The translations under genes and the position numbers were made by a program. Positions 25,407 through 33,312 of a DNA stretch of 64,000 nucleotides are shown one piece after another. The DNA comes from JBBQWZ01 sp038210135 (GTDB lineage: Bacteria; Acidobacteriota; Terriglobia; Bryobacterales; Bryobacteraceae), in assembly GCA_038210135.1 (NCBI GenBank), contig JBBQWZ010000002.1:62001-126000 (forward strand), written 5' to 3'. Position 1 is the stretch's first letter. Each line of letters begins with the position of its first letter. The notes below the pieces were generated by a model. The model searched no databases. It was not told where the DNA came from and worked only from the letters and a program-made list of their open reading frames with translations.

Positions 25407-25561
25407 AGGTATGCATGAAGCAGGTGGTGGGCCGTTGCCTATGCATCTTTTTCGCAGCAGACACAGCGGGAACCGGATACCCATTTGTAATTCGCCTTTC
25501 CAAGCCACGGTACTACACTCCCGAATTATGATTCCGGTTGGCGTCCGAAGACAACGGGGCA

Positions 25562-25590
25562 TTGACACCGACGGAACCCGTTGGTACCTT
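25562..25590 (+). promoter_or_regulatory. Probable sigma-70-type promoter
   Basis: TTGACA (25562-25567) and TACCTT (25585-25590) are exactly 17 bases apart, about 55 bases before the next ATG. The predicted leader contains a 7-bp hairpin (TCGGAAG / CTTCCGA, 25601-25620) just ahead of the AAGGAGAG ribosome site. Confidence 0.5.
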
Positions 25591-25644
25591 AATCCGACCG
25601 TCGGAAGCCCGACCTTCCGAACGATTCGCTCCAAGGAGAGTACG

Positions 25645-26193
25645 ATGGCGAAACACACGATCCTTTTGCTCGCGGCCACGCTGGCGATTCCCGCGTTCGG
25701 CGGAGAATCCACCTCCGACAAGGCTTCGCAGAATCCGGCTGCGGTGGTCTTCGACGCCAAGTCCGCCTTTGCGTACCTGAAGACGCTGGCGGGGGATTGG
25801 GAGCGATCAAGCGGCGACCACGAACACGGATCGAGTGCACGCGTGGTGACCTTCCGCGTATCGGCGGCGGGCAGCGCGGTCATCGAAACCTACAATGCGG
25901 GTCAGCCGAATGAAATGGTGTCGGTGTATCACATGGACGGCAAAGAATTGCTGATGACGCACTACTGCGCGCTGCAGAATGCGCCGGTGATGAAGTTTGA
26001 AAAGAGCAACACGCCGGGCGAAATCAAGCTGGGGTTTTTCGGCGGCACGAACTTCGATCCGAAGGTGGACGCGCACGCACACCAAGGGTTGCTCCGCGTG
26101 AAGGACGTGAATACGTTTGAAGCGGTCGCGACGGGCATGGCCGGGGGCAAACTGGGCCAGCCGGCTCCGGCGCTGATGAAGCGTAAGCAATAG
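25645..26193 (+). CDS. Secreted hypothetical protein
   Basis: A 182-residue exported protein. The ATG at 25645 has the ribosome site AAGGAGAG. A signal peptide (T-I-L-L-L-A-A-T-L-A-I-P-A-F-G-G) is followed by an alternating hydrophobic pattern that suggests a small beta-barrel (L-A-G-D-W-E-R-S-S-G, V-V-T-F-R-V-S-A-A-G-S-A-V-I-E-T-Y). The mature protein holds several His residues (H-E-H-G, Y-H-M-D-G, D-A-H-A-H-Q). A calycin-like barrel is a guess from that pattern; I recognise no family. Confidence 0.75.
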   Translation: MAKHTILLLAATLAIPAFGGESTSDKASQNPAAVVFDAKSAFAYLKTLAGDWERSSGDHEHGSSARVVTFRVSAAGSAVIETYNAGQPNEMVSVYHMDGKELLMTHYCALQNAPVMKFEKSNTPGEIKLGFFGGTNFDPKVDAHAHQGLLRVKDVNTFEAVATGMAGGKLGQPAPALMKRKQ

Positions 26194-26261
26194 CTCGGCA
26201 CGCGCGTTACGGTAAGGCAAACCGGCGGTTCTCCGTGACCGGCACGCTAAACTGGGAGCTC

Positions 26262-27626
26262 ATGCGTGAATTGCTGCAGTCGGTCGCCGAGCGTGCGTCG
26301 CGTTATCTCGAAGAAATTCAGGATCGCCGAGTGGGTCCGTCCGCTGAAGCCGTACGGGCGCTGGACGTGTTTCTCGAACCTTTCCCGGAAACTGCTACGG
26401 CACCCGCGGAAGTCATCCGCATGCTCGATGAGTTCGGTTCGCCGGCGACGATGGGCATCGCCGGACCGCGCTTTTTCGGCTTCGTGATCGGCGGGTCGCT
26501 CCCTGCCGCACTGGGCGCAAACTGGCTTGCGACCGCGTGGGATCAGAACGTCGGACTATTTGGCGCGACGCCGATTGCGGCGCTTCTCGAAGAAGTTTCG
26601 TTGGAATGGCTGCTCTCGGCATTGGCGCTTCCGGCTGGATGCGGAGCGGCGTTCGTCACCGGCGCGACGGTCGCCAACTTTACGGCACTGGCGGCCGCTC
26701 GTCACGCGGTGCTGAAGCGTGCGGGCTGGGACGTCGAAGCCCAGGGACTGTTCGGAGCGCCGGAAATTCAAGTCGTGGTGAGCGAGGAAGCACATCCGTC
26801 GGTTTTCAAATCGCTCGGCATGCTGGGGCTGGGACGTGAACGGGTCGTGCGAGTGCCTGTCGATTCGCAGGGCCGTATGCGGGCGGACAAGTTCCCCTCC
26901 CTCCACAATGCGAGCATCGTGTGCGTCCAGGCGGGCAACGTAAACACAGGTTCGTTCGATCCGATCGCGGAGATCTGCCGGCGCGCGCGGGCGACGAATT
27001 CCTGGGTCCATGTGGATGGCGCATTCGGATTATGGGCCGCCGCGGCTCCGGCGTACGCTCATTTGGCCGACGGCTGCGCGGAGGCGGATTCGTGGGCAAC
27101 GGACGGGCACAAATGGCTGAACGTCCCCTACGACAGCGGCTTGGCATTTGTCCGCGATCCGGAGCATTTACGCGGGGCCATGAGCCTGACGGCCGCTTAC
27201 CTTCCGCAGGGCGATCATCGCGAGCCGTCGCAGTACGTGCCGGAGCTTTCGCGCCGCGCGCGTGGAGTGGACGTGTGGGCCGCGCTCAAATCACTGGGAC
27301 GCACGGGCTTGGCGGAAATGATCGAAGGAAATTGCCGATGCGCCAAGCGCTTCGCGGCGGGGCTTTCCGCGGCGGGTTACGAAATTCTGAATGAGGTGGC
27401 GCTCAACCAAGTGCTGGTGACGTTCGGTTCTCCGGAGGAAAACCAGCAAGTGATCGCCGGCATCCAAGAGGACGGAACCTGCTGGGCGGGTCCGACGCTG
27501 TGGCAAGGGCGCTCCGCCATGCGGATCAGTGTGTCGTCGTGGGCGACGACCGAAGCGGATGTGGATAAGAGCGTCGCGGCGATGGTGCGCGTGGCTAAAG
27601 AAGTCACGCACCGGCAACTCGCGTAA
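26262..27626 (+). CDS. PLP-dependent amino acid decarboxylase (group II)
   Basis: A 454-residue fold-type I enzyme of the aromatic amino acid / glutamate decarboxylase group. The PLP lysine sits in A-T-D-G-H-K-W-L-N-V-P-Y-D (about residue 290). The upstream aspartate that binds the pyridine nitrogen is in W-V-H-V-D-G-A-F-G, and G-A-T-V-A-N-F-T-A-L supplies the phosphate site. I prefer the ATG at 26262, which has GGGAG upstream, over a GTG 27 bases earlier. The substrate is not predictable from sequence by eye; aromatic amino acids are plausible. It stands as its own unit ahead of an exported esterase gene. Confidence 0.88.
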   Translation: MRELLQSVAERASRYLEEIQDRRVGPSAEAVRALDVFLEPFPETATAPAEVIRMLDEFGSPATMGIAGPRFFGFVIGGSLPAALGANWLATAWDQNVGLFGATPIAALLEEVSLEWLLSALALPAGCGAAFVTGATVANFTALAAARHAVLKRAGWDVEAQGLFGAPEIQVVVSEEAHPSVFKSLGMLGLGRERVVRVPVDSQGRMRADKFPSLHNASIVCVQAGNVNTGSFDPIAEICRRARATNSWVHVDGAFGLWAAAAPAYAHLADGCAEADSWATDGHKWLNVPYDSGLAFVRDPEHLRGAMSLTAAYLPQGDHREPSQYVPELSRRARGVDVWAALKSLGRTGLAEMIEGNCRCAKRFAAGLSAAGYEILNEVALNQVLVTFGSPEENQQVIAGIQEDGTCWAGPTLWQGRSAMRISVSSWATTEADVDKSVAAMVRVAKEVTHRQLA

Positions 27627-27666
27627 GCGTCCGCTACCGGAAATCCGATCTTCTCGTCTAAGCCTC

Positions 27667-28416
27667 GTGGCAATCAGCAGACGATCTTTCACGTTTCTTA
27701 GCGGCGGCTTTCTCGGCAGCTTTCTCGGTAGCTGCGCGGCAGCGGAATCGAGCGGCGGAGTTCGACTTCGCGCGAGACCTGCAAAACCTGGTGCATTTAA
27801 GGAGGCTGGGACGCACTCGCTCCAGATCCGCGGGGAACGCGATTCGCTGCTCTACATACCGAAAGAGCTCGATCCGGAGAAGCCCGCGCCCCTTCTGGTG
27901 TACCTGCACGGAGCGACGGGAAACGAGCAGCAGGGGATTCGACGAATTAGCGCGTTCGCCGATGAATACGGATTTCTGCTTTTGTCGCCGGCGTCGATCG
28001 GTAGCAGTTGGGATGCGATCCGAGATGGATATGGCGCGGATGTAACGGCGATCGACCAGGCACTGACGAGGACTTTCGCCGCGCGCCTCGTCGATCCGAA
28101 ACGGATCGCGCTTTGCGGATTCTCGGATGGCGCCTCGTATGCGCTGGGCCTGGGTCTTTCGAACGGAGAGCTGTTCCATTCGGTGATGGCATTCTCGCCC
28201 GGTTTCATTCCTTCCGGGAGCAAACAGAACGGCAAGCCGCGCATCTTCATTTCACACGGCACGGAGGACAACGTGCTGCCGATCGACAACTGCAGCCGGC
28301 GGATCGTTCCGCAACTGAAGGATGCGGGTTACAAAGTGACGTACCGCGAGTTCACCGGTCCGCACACGGTGCCGCGTGAGACGCTGGTCGAAGCGATCCG
28401 TTTCTTCATTGGCTAA
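27667..28416 (+). CDS. Exported alpha/beta hydrolase (PHB depolymerase/esterase-like)
   Basis: A 249-residue hydrolase from a GTG start. The N-terminus carries a Tat-like signal (I-S-R-R-S-F-T-F-L) followed by G-S-F-L-G-S-C, which could be a lipobox, so the enzyme may be a Tat-exported lipoprotein. The oxyanion region is L-V-Y-L-H-G-A-T-G. The nucleophile serine is in G-F-S-D-G-A-S-Y (about residue 155), the acid in H-G-T-E-D-N-V-L-P, and the histidine in F-T-G-P-H-T-V-P. This triad and the size fit the LpqC / polyhydroxybutyrate depolymerase-like esterases; the substrate is unknown. Confidence 0.82.
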   Translation: MAISRRSFTFLSGGFLGSFLGSCAAAESSGGVRLRARPAKPGAFKEAGTHSLQIRGERDSLLYIPKELDPEKPAPLLVYLHGATGNEQQGIRRISAFADEYGFLLLSPASIGSSWDAIRDGYGADVTAIDQALTRTFAARLVDPKRIALCGFSDGASYALGLGLSNGELFHSVMAFSPGFIPSGSKQNGKPRIFISHGTEDNVLPIDNCSRRIVPQLKDAGYKVTYREFTGPHTVPRETLVEAIRFFIG

Positions 28417-28571
28417 CTTCCTTGGTGGTAATCAATACACCGCCGTCACGGCCCACTCGCCCACTACGGACGCGGCCACTTCAGGCCGCGATTGCGGCTT
28501 CGTTACTATGAAGAGAGTCCCGCAAGCGCATTCCCCCCGTACGGGAACGCGCACGGCTACCTATTTATTTC

Positions 28572-29723
28572 ATGAGACCCACGCAAACGCCTATTAATCC
28601 CTGCTTCTCTTCCGGTCCGTGCGCGAAGCGCCCGGGCTGGAGCCTATCGGCTCTTGAAGGAGCTTCGCTTGGCCGGTCGCATCGCGCGAAGACCGGTAAA
28701 TCGAAACTCGGCGAAGTGATCGAGCGCAGCAAGAAAGTACTTGGCATGCCCGCCGACTATGTGCTCGGCATCGTACCCGCGTCGGATACGGGCGCGATCG
28801 AAATGGCGATGTGGTCGATGCTCGGCGCGCGCGGCGTCGACGTATTCGAGTGGGAGAGCTTTTCGGGAGCCTGGGCCAGCGACTGCAAAGGCCAGCTGAA
28901 GCTCAAGGATATGCGCCACTTCAAGGCGCCGTACGGCGAAATCGCCGATCTCAGTCAGGCGGATTGGAGCCGTGACGTAGTCTTCGCGTGGAACGGAACC
29001 ACGTCCGGCGTTCGTGTTCCGGACGGCGAATGGATCGCGGCGGATCGCACGGGCCTGGCAATCTGTGACGCGACCTCGGCAGTGTTTGCGATGGACATTC
29101 CGTGGGACAAACTCGACGTCGTCACGTGGTCCTGGCAGAAAGTGCTTGGCGGAGAAGGCGCGCACGGCATGATCGCGCTGAGTCCGCGCGCGGTGAAGCG
29201 CCTTGAAACATACACGCCGGATCGGCCGCTGCCGAAAATTTTCCAGATGAGCAAAGGCGGGAAGCTCACCGCCGGAATCTTCGCCGGTGAAACCATCAAT
29301 ACGCCATCGATGCTGTGCGTCGAGGACGCGCTCGATGGCCTGAAGTGGGCGGAGGCGTCGGGCGGACTCGCCGGCTTGGTCGCGCGTTCGCAAGCGAATC
29401 TGAGAGTGATCGAAGATTGGGTCGCGGCTTCATCTTGGGCAGGTTTTTTGGCGAGCAGCAAGCCGATCCGGTCGAGCACATCGATCTGTTTGAAGATCAC
29501 CGATCCCGCCTATACCGCTTTGTCGCCTGAAGATCAGGAAAAGCACGCAAAAGCGATCGTATCGATGCTGGAAAAAGAAAAAGCCGGCTACGACATCGGC
29601 GCGTATCGCGATGCGCCCGTCGGACTGCGGATCTGGGGCGGAGCCACTGTCGAGGCGTCCGATTTGAAGATTCTTACCGGCTGGCTGGATTGGGCGTACG
29701 CCGAAGTGAAGAAGAGCTTTTAG
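28572..29723 (+). CDS. serC: Phosphoserine aminotransferase
   Basis: A 383-residue PLP enzyme of serine (and often pyridoxine) synthesis that converts 3-phosphohydroxypyruvate to phosphoserine. The opening N-P-C-F-S-S-G-P-C-A-K-R-P-G-W is typical of the alpha-proteobacterial/archaeal type, longer than the E. coli type. The PLP lysine is in T-W-S-W-Q-K-V-L-G-G-E-G-A-H-G (about residue 195), and W-N-G-T-T-S-G-V-R holds substrate-binding residues. The ATG at 28572 fits the family start. No serA or serB lies nearby. A 29-codon frame starts 64 bases upstream and overlaps its beginning. Confidence 0.92.
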   Translation: MRPTQTPINPCFSSGPCAKRPGWSLSALEGASLGRSHRAKTGKSKLGEVIERSKKVLGMPADYVLGIVPASDTGAIEMAMWSMLGARGVDVFEWESFSGAWASDCKGQLKLKDMRHFKAPYGEIADLSQADWSRDVVFAWNGTTSGVRVPDGEWIAADRTGLAICDATSAVFAMDIPWDKLDVVTWSWQKVLGGEGAHGMIALSPRAVKRLETYTPDRPLPKIFQMSKGGKLTAGIFAGETINTPSMLCVEDALDGLKWAEASGGLAGLVARSQANLRVIEDWVAASSWAGFLASSKPIRSSTSICLKITDPAYTALSPEDQEKHAKAIVSMLEKEKAGYDIGAYRDAPVGLRIWGGATVEASDLKILTGWLDWAYAEVKKSF

Positions 29724-29771
29724 CGTTCTTCGTCGACGTCGAAGCTGGATTGCTATCCTGGGGTCAGCACC

Positions 29772-30185
29772 ATGTCTCAAACACAGTCCGTGTACGCGCC
29801 GGTTTCGGAAGCTGTCACCCACGACATCCGTGTCGAGGTGATCGCGCGGTATTCTCCCGAGAATTCACGCCCGCTTGAAGACACCTGGGTGTTTCAATAC
29901 ACGGTTCGGATTACGAATCAGGGTTCGGATACCGTGCAACTGCTGACGCGGCACTGGATTATCACCGACGCCCTTGATCGCACCCGCGAAGTGAAGGGGC
30001 CGGGAGTGATCGGCGAGCAGCCGACGCTGGCGCCGGGTGAGTCGTTCAAGTATTCCTCCTGGTGCCCCCTCGAAACGGCGACTGGCATGATGCGCGGAAC
30101 CTACCAGATGGGACGGCCGGGCGGCGCGAGCTTCGATATCGAAATCGCACCATTTGCATTGAAGGCGCCGTACACGGTCAACTAG
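29772..30185 (+). CDS. apaG: ApaG-domain protein
   Basis: A 137-residue immunoglobulin-like protein. It carries the family motifs W-V-F-Q-Y-T-V-R-I-T-N, L-L-T-R-H-W-I-I-T-D, V-K-G-P-G-V-I-G-E-Q-P and P-G-E-S-F-K-Y-S-S-W-C-P-L. The length is close to the ~125 residues of E. coli ApaG, which is linked to Co2+/Mg2+ resistance through an unclear mechanism. The ATG at 29772 follows a weak GGGGT. The gene stands between serC and a decayed SDR fragment, without the usual ksgA-apaH neighbours. Confidence 0.92.
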   Translation: MSQTQSVYAPVSEAVTHDIRVEVIARYSPENSRPLEDTWVFQYTVRITNQGSDTVQLLTRHWIITDALDRTREVKGPGVIGEQPTLAPGESFKYSSWCPLETATGMMRGTYQMGRPGGASFDIEIAPFALKAPYTVN

Positions 30186-30244
30186 TCCACCCGGATCGGC
30201 GGGCCGCGAAAAAGCGTTTGAGTGAGCAGGTAGTTCTCGATGTC

Positions 30245-30400
30245 ATGGCCGACCTCAGGAACAAAATTGCTTTGGTGACCGGAGCGTTCCGCGGTATCGA
30301 AGCGGGCATCGCAAAACGTCTCGCCGTGGATGGAGTCACCGGTCGGGATTGCTTACAGCTTGTCGCCCGTTCGCGTGATAGGGTGGGCTCACGTGTTTGA
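30245..30400 (+). pseudogene. Truncated short-chain dehydrogenase/reductase (SDR) remnant
   Basis: A 51-codon frame starts with a clear SDR N-terminus: K-I-A-L-V-T-G-A-F-R-G-I-E-A-G-I-A-K-R-L. This is beta strand 1 plus the T-G-x3-G-I-G dinucleotide loop. The last glycine of the loop is replaced by Glu, and the usual small residue before R by Phe. Similarity ends after V-D-G-V, and the frame stops 20 codons later where an SDR should continue for another 200 residues. I read it as a decayed gene fragment between apaG and the OmpA-like gene. Confidence 0.6.
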
Positions 30401-30446
30401 AGACGCTTAGCCCAACACGAACGACCGACGAGCGGAGGTTGATCCA

Positions 30447-31052
30447 GTGAGTTTTTCCCCAGTCGTTAGCAATACTGGCCACTTTACAATTACTCCCTTT
30501 CCAGCGACGTTGTTCGAGACGCCGCCGCCATTCGGCGCTGGAGCGCTGCTGGTGCTCAACAAGTACGATAACGATTCGTTCTCGATGCGTTCCGAGCATG
30601 CATTGGGAATTTCGATTGCAGCCGCGCAGGCGGCCAATTCCGTGCGCGCTTTGGAGATTTACGGAATCACCGACCGGGCCGGGTCCGAATCGCACAATCT
30701 GACGTTGTCGCGGCGGCGAGCGGAAACCGCCCGCACCGCGTTAATGACGGCGCTGGGCCTAGGCCCGAATTCCATTACCTTCGCCAACGGCCTTGGCGAA
30801 CGCTTTGCGGCGGAATTTTTCGATCTGAAGGGCGAGAACGACCGCGATCCGACGATGCGCGGCGTCGCTTGTTATTTGTGGGATTCCTTCGCTGTGGCCA
30901 CGGATCCTTTTCTACAGGTCAGCGTGGCATTCGCGACCCCGCCGACCGGCGGCGGCCGTTTCCGCTCGTTCCTGGCGGCGCTCCACATGGGCCGGCTTCG
31001 CGCCCAGCCCCGATCGATTTTTAGCTCCAGTGGTGGCGGGGCGTCACTCTAG
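30447..31052 (+). CDS. OmpA-like domain protein without an export signal
   Basis: A 201-residue protein from a GTG start with GGAGG nine bases upstream. The central part (about residues 35-120) is an OmpA C-terminal-like domain. It has L-E-I-Y-G-I-T-D-R-A-G-S (the ligand aspartate of the T-D motif) and N-L-T-L-S-R-R-R-A-E-T-A-R-T-A-L, matching the N-x2-L-S-x2-R-A helix that binds diaminopimelate in OmpA. There is no signal peptide or barrel. The C-terminal 60 residues are Gly/Ser/Arg-rich and unrecognised. It may be exported another way or bind something else inside the cell. Confidence 0.7.
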   Translation: MSFSPVVSNTGHFTITPFPATLFETPPPFGAGALLVLNKYDNDSFSMRSEHALGISIAAAQAANSVRALEIYGITDRAGSESHNLTLSRRRAETARTALMTALGLGPNSITFANGLGERFAAEFFDLKGENDRDPTMRGVACYLWDSFAVATDPFLQVSVAFATPPTGGGRFRSFLAALHMGRLRAQPRSIFSSSGGGASL

Positions 31053-31116
31053 CGTTCGCGTGAGAAGTCCGCTCCCGTATGGTCGCGGTTCGGTGCTTGG
31101 CAGTGATCTCGGCCTT

Positions 31117-31749
31117 CTAGTCCAGGTCCAGCTGGTACACGCTGTCGAGCGGAGTGTCGGGTGTAAGTTGCGCGAGGTCCTTGATGTAGCCGGTTTTCAG
31201 ATCGTAGACCCAGCCATGCAGAATCGGGCTCTTGCGATCCTTCCAGGCTTGCTGAATCGTGGACGCATGTGACAAATGCCGGAGCTGCTCAATGACGTTG
31301 AGCTCGACCAGCCGGTCGGTGCGGCGCTCCAGATCCGGAATCGCATCGAGCTCGGATGCATGAGCGTGGTAGACGTCCTTAATTTCGTGGAGCCAGCGAT
31401 TGATGACACCGAGATCGCGATGCGACATCGCATTCTTCACGCCACCGCAACCATAGTGGCCGCACACGATGACGTGCTTGACCTCTAGAACCTCGACCGC
31501 ATACTGAACCACGGCCAGCACATTAAAGTCGGTATGCAGGCAGAGATTGGCGATGTTGCGGTGGACGAATAACTCGCCGGGCTCGGTACCGGTGATGTCT
31601 TCGGCGGGAACGCGGGAATCCGAGCATCCAATCCACAGGAATTCCGGAGTCTGGTCCTCAGCCATGCGCTCGAAATAATCGGCGCGGACGCTGAGCTTGT
31701 CCTGTACCCAGGCTCGATTGGCAAGCAGTAGCTTTTTGTGCGAGTCCAT
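31117..31749 (-). CDS. Beta-class carbonic anhydrase
   Basis: A 210-residue zinc enzyme interconverting CO2 and bicarbonate. Zinc ligands are clear: Cys in W-I-G-C-S-D-S-R-V-P (about residue 42), then His and Cys in C-G-H-Y-G-C-G-G-V-K (about 98-101); the catalytic Asp-Arg dyad is in the first motif. Length and order match the E. coli Can type. The ATG at 31749 is preferred over the longer frame, which runs into the TetR gene 26 bases upstream. It is the last gene of a four-gene unit and probably shares its TetR control. Confidence 0.94.
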   Translation of the reverse strand: MDSHKKLLLANRAWVQDKLSVRADYFERMAEDQTPEFLWIGCSDSRVPAEDITGTEPGELFVHRNIANLCLHTDFNVLAVVQYAVEVLEVKHVIVCGHYGCGGVKNAMSHRDLGVINRWLHEIKDVYHAHASELDAIPDLERRTDRLVELNVIEQLRHLSHASTIQQAWKDRKSPILHGWVYDLKTGYIKDLAQLTPDTPLDSVYQLDLD

Positions 31750-31775
31750 GTTCGAAGCTTCGTTCCCGGCGGACA

Positions 31776-32453
31776 CTACTCCGCCACGAGCCGGTAGAGA
31801 TCCAGCGCTTGCTTCCTTAAAGGACTCATGAAGGGGAGCCCAGAAAGCTGAACAAGCTTTACCAGAATCCCGAGGCTCTTGTCGAGAAGCGCCGCCGTAC
31901 GTTGCTGTTCTCCGGACCGGTCGTGAATCCAGTAAAGGATGATGCCCATCTGGTACATCCATAACATGCGCGGGAGGGCGGACATCAGATCGTGCGGAAC
32001 CGTGGTCTTACTCCCTGCGATGGCGCGCTCGAAGAACCGGATGTCCTGCTCGCGGATGGCCCGGGTCCTTTCGCTAAAAGGCGAGAGTGCGTGCTCCGGA
32101 TCGACGTGAGCGGCAAGGGTGCGAAGCAGTCCGCGGCTGGCTTCGAAGTACTTGAGTTTCACGCCGAGCAAAGCGGCGATGCGCTTTCGAAGATCGGTTC
32201 CCGACGACAAGGCGCGGTCGAGAAGTGGCTCCATTTCAGCGATGGACTTCTCGTAGAAGGCCAGCACCAGGGCGTCTTTCGAGGCGAAATAGTAATACGC
32301 GGCTCCGGTGGCGACGCCCGCCTTGGCGGCGATATCCCGCATGGTAGTTGCGTCGAAGCTTCCGTCGTGGAACAGGGACAGCGCGGCGTCGTAGATCCTG
32401 GCGCGGGTTTCCTCGCTTTTGGCGGACGACTTCACGGCCGTTAGGTTTCGCAT
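31776..32453 (-). CDS. TetR/AcrR family transcriptional regulator
   Basis: A 225-residue repressor-type protein. The N-terminal helix-turn-helix (about residues 12-58) reads E-E-T-R-A-R-I-Y-D-A-A-L-S-L-F, then T-T-M-R-D-I-A-A-K-A-G-V-A and G-A-A-Y-Y-Y-F-A-S-K. The C-terminal ligand domain is all-helical, with several aromatic residues. The ATG at 32453 overlaps the end of the DCC-protein gene by 13 bases, so the genes are co-translated. The operon promoter region holds three GAAC-NN-GTTC palindromes, the expected operator shape, so autorepression is likely. The ligand is unknown. Confidence 0.88.
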   Translation of the reverse strand: MRNLTAVKSSAKSEETRARIYDAALSLFHDGSFDATTMRDIAAKAGVATGAAYYYFASKDALVLAFYEKSIAEMEPLLDRALSSGTDLRKRIAALLGVKLKYFEASRGLLRTLAAHVDPEHALSPFSERTRAIREQDIRFFERAIAGSKTTVPHDLMSALPRMLWMYQMGIILYWIHDRSGEQQRTAALLDKSLGILVKLVQLSGLPFMSPLRKQALDLYRLVAE

Positions 32454-32860
32454 CGTGGAACCATTATCTGTTGGAGATCCCATTGGATTTCCCGTTCGCT
32501 GCGATGGCCCAGCATTTTCGAGAACGTGGCCCGATTACGGGACAAGGCGGAAAACGCCTGGCGCGCCATTGGAAGCAGCAGCGGGCTCGATAAGCGAATC
32601 GACCAATCGCGGTAATCGCGCAGGGCCCAGAGGCAAATGATCCAGGCGCGATTTCCGAGCCAGACGTCGCCGGTGTTGCCGATTACAGCCAATTCGCCAT
32701 AGGGCAACTGCGGGAACCGCCGTACGGCTTCCTCCGAGCCCGCCGCGACCATGTGTATGTGGAGCAGAGCCGCCTGGTCGAGGATCCAGGCTTTGACCAT
32801 GGAGCACAGGCCGCAGTTCGGATCGTAGACGATCCACACCGTGTTGAGTGTCGGAGGCAT
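32441..32860 (-). CDS. DCC family thiol-disulfide oxidoreductase-like protein (DUF393)
   Basis: A 139-residue thioredoxin-like protein. The N-terminal strand and active site are V-W-I-V-Y-D-P-N-C-G-L-C-S, with the C-x2-C pair. The usual Asp before the first Cys is Asn here. A G-N-x-A-W-I-I-C-L-W-A-L-R-D-Y helix follows. Members of the family are predicted oxidoreductases without a settled role. It lies three bases from the preceding membrane protein gene and overlaps the TetR gene, so it belongs to the same operon. Confidence 0.78.
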   Translation of the reverse strand: MPPTLNTVWIVYDPNCGLCSMVKAWILDQAALLHIHMVAAGSEEAVRRFPQLPYGELAVIGNTGDVWLGNRAWIICLWALRDYRDWSIRLSSPLLLPMARQAFSALSRNRATFSKMLGHRSEREIQWDLQQIMVPRCET

Positions 32861-32863
32861 TTT

Positions 32864-33265
32864 TTAGTACCTCGGGAATTCAGGCGGCAGGATCCTGGCG
32901 TCGGGCATCAACGGCGGCTGGACTTCGGCGCGGCCGCGGCGGCGGAGTTGATTGAAGATGTAGAGATTGATGAAGTGCATCGCGCCGAGCACGACCAGCA
33001 CGAAGCCAAATTTGTCCGCCACCAGTTCGATCGCCTGGCGCGCGCTTTCGACCTGCGCGGTGGTATGGAGGGCGAGTGTAACGTAGCCGATGTTGATCAG
33101 GTAGAAGCCGACGACCAATAAGCGGTTGACGGAATCGGCGAGGTCCTGATCGCCGTGAAACGCGTCCACGAGGAACCTCCGGCCGTTTTTCTGGAGCGTG
33201 TTGGCGACCCAGATGGTGACTCCCAAGCTCAAGCAAATATAGAGGGAATAGCAAATCTCAATCAT
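32864..33265 (-). CDS. Hypothetical membrane protein, first gene of the TetR operon
   Basis: A 133-residue protein with three hydrophobic segments (about residues 3-25, 50-75 and 92-115) and a basic C-terminal tail (Q-L-R-R-R-G-R-A-E). I chose the ATG at 33265 (M-I-E-I-C-Y-S-L-Y) because the longer frame runs through the promoter and operator region. I recognise no named family. As the first gene behind the palindrome-flanked promoter it should be the most strongly regulated member of the unit, so it may be the transporter or sensor the regulator serves. Confidence 0.75.
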   Translation of the reverse strand: MIEICYSLYICLSLGVTIWVANTLQKNGRRFLVDAFHGDQDLADSVNRLLVVGFYLINIGYVTLALHTTAQVESARQAIELVADKFGFVLVVLGAMHFINLYIFNQLRRRGRAEVQPPLMPDARILPPEFPRY

Positions 33266-33312
33266 TTCGGTAACTGCTGGAGGCGGGGGCTTCGACCCTC
33301 GGCTCGCCTTTC

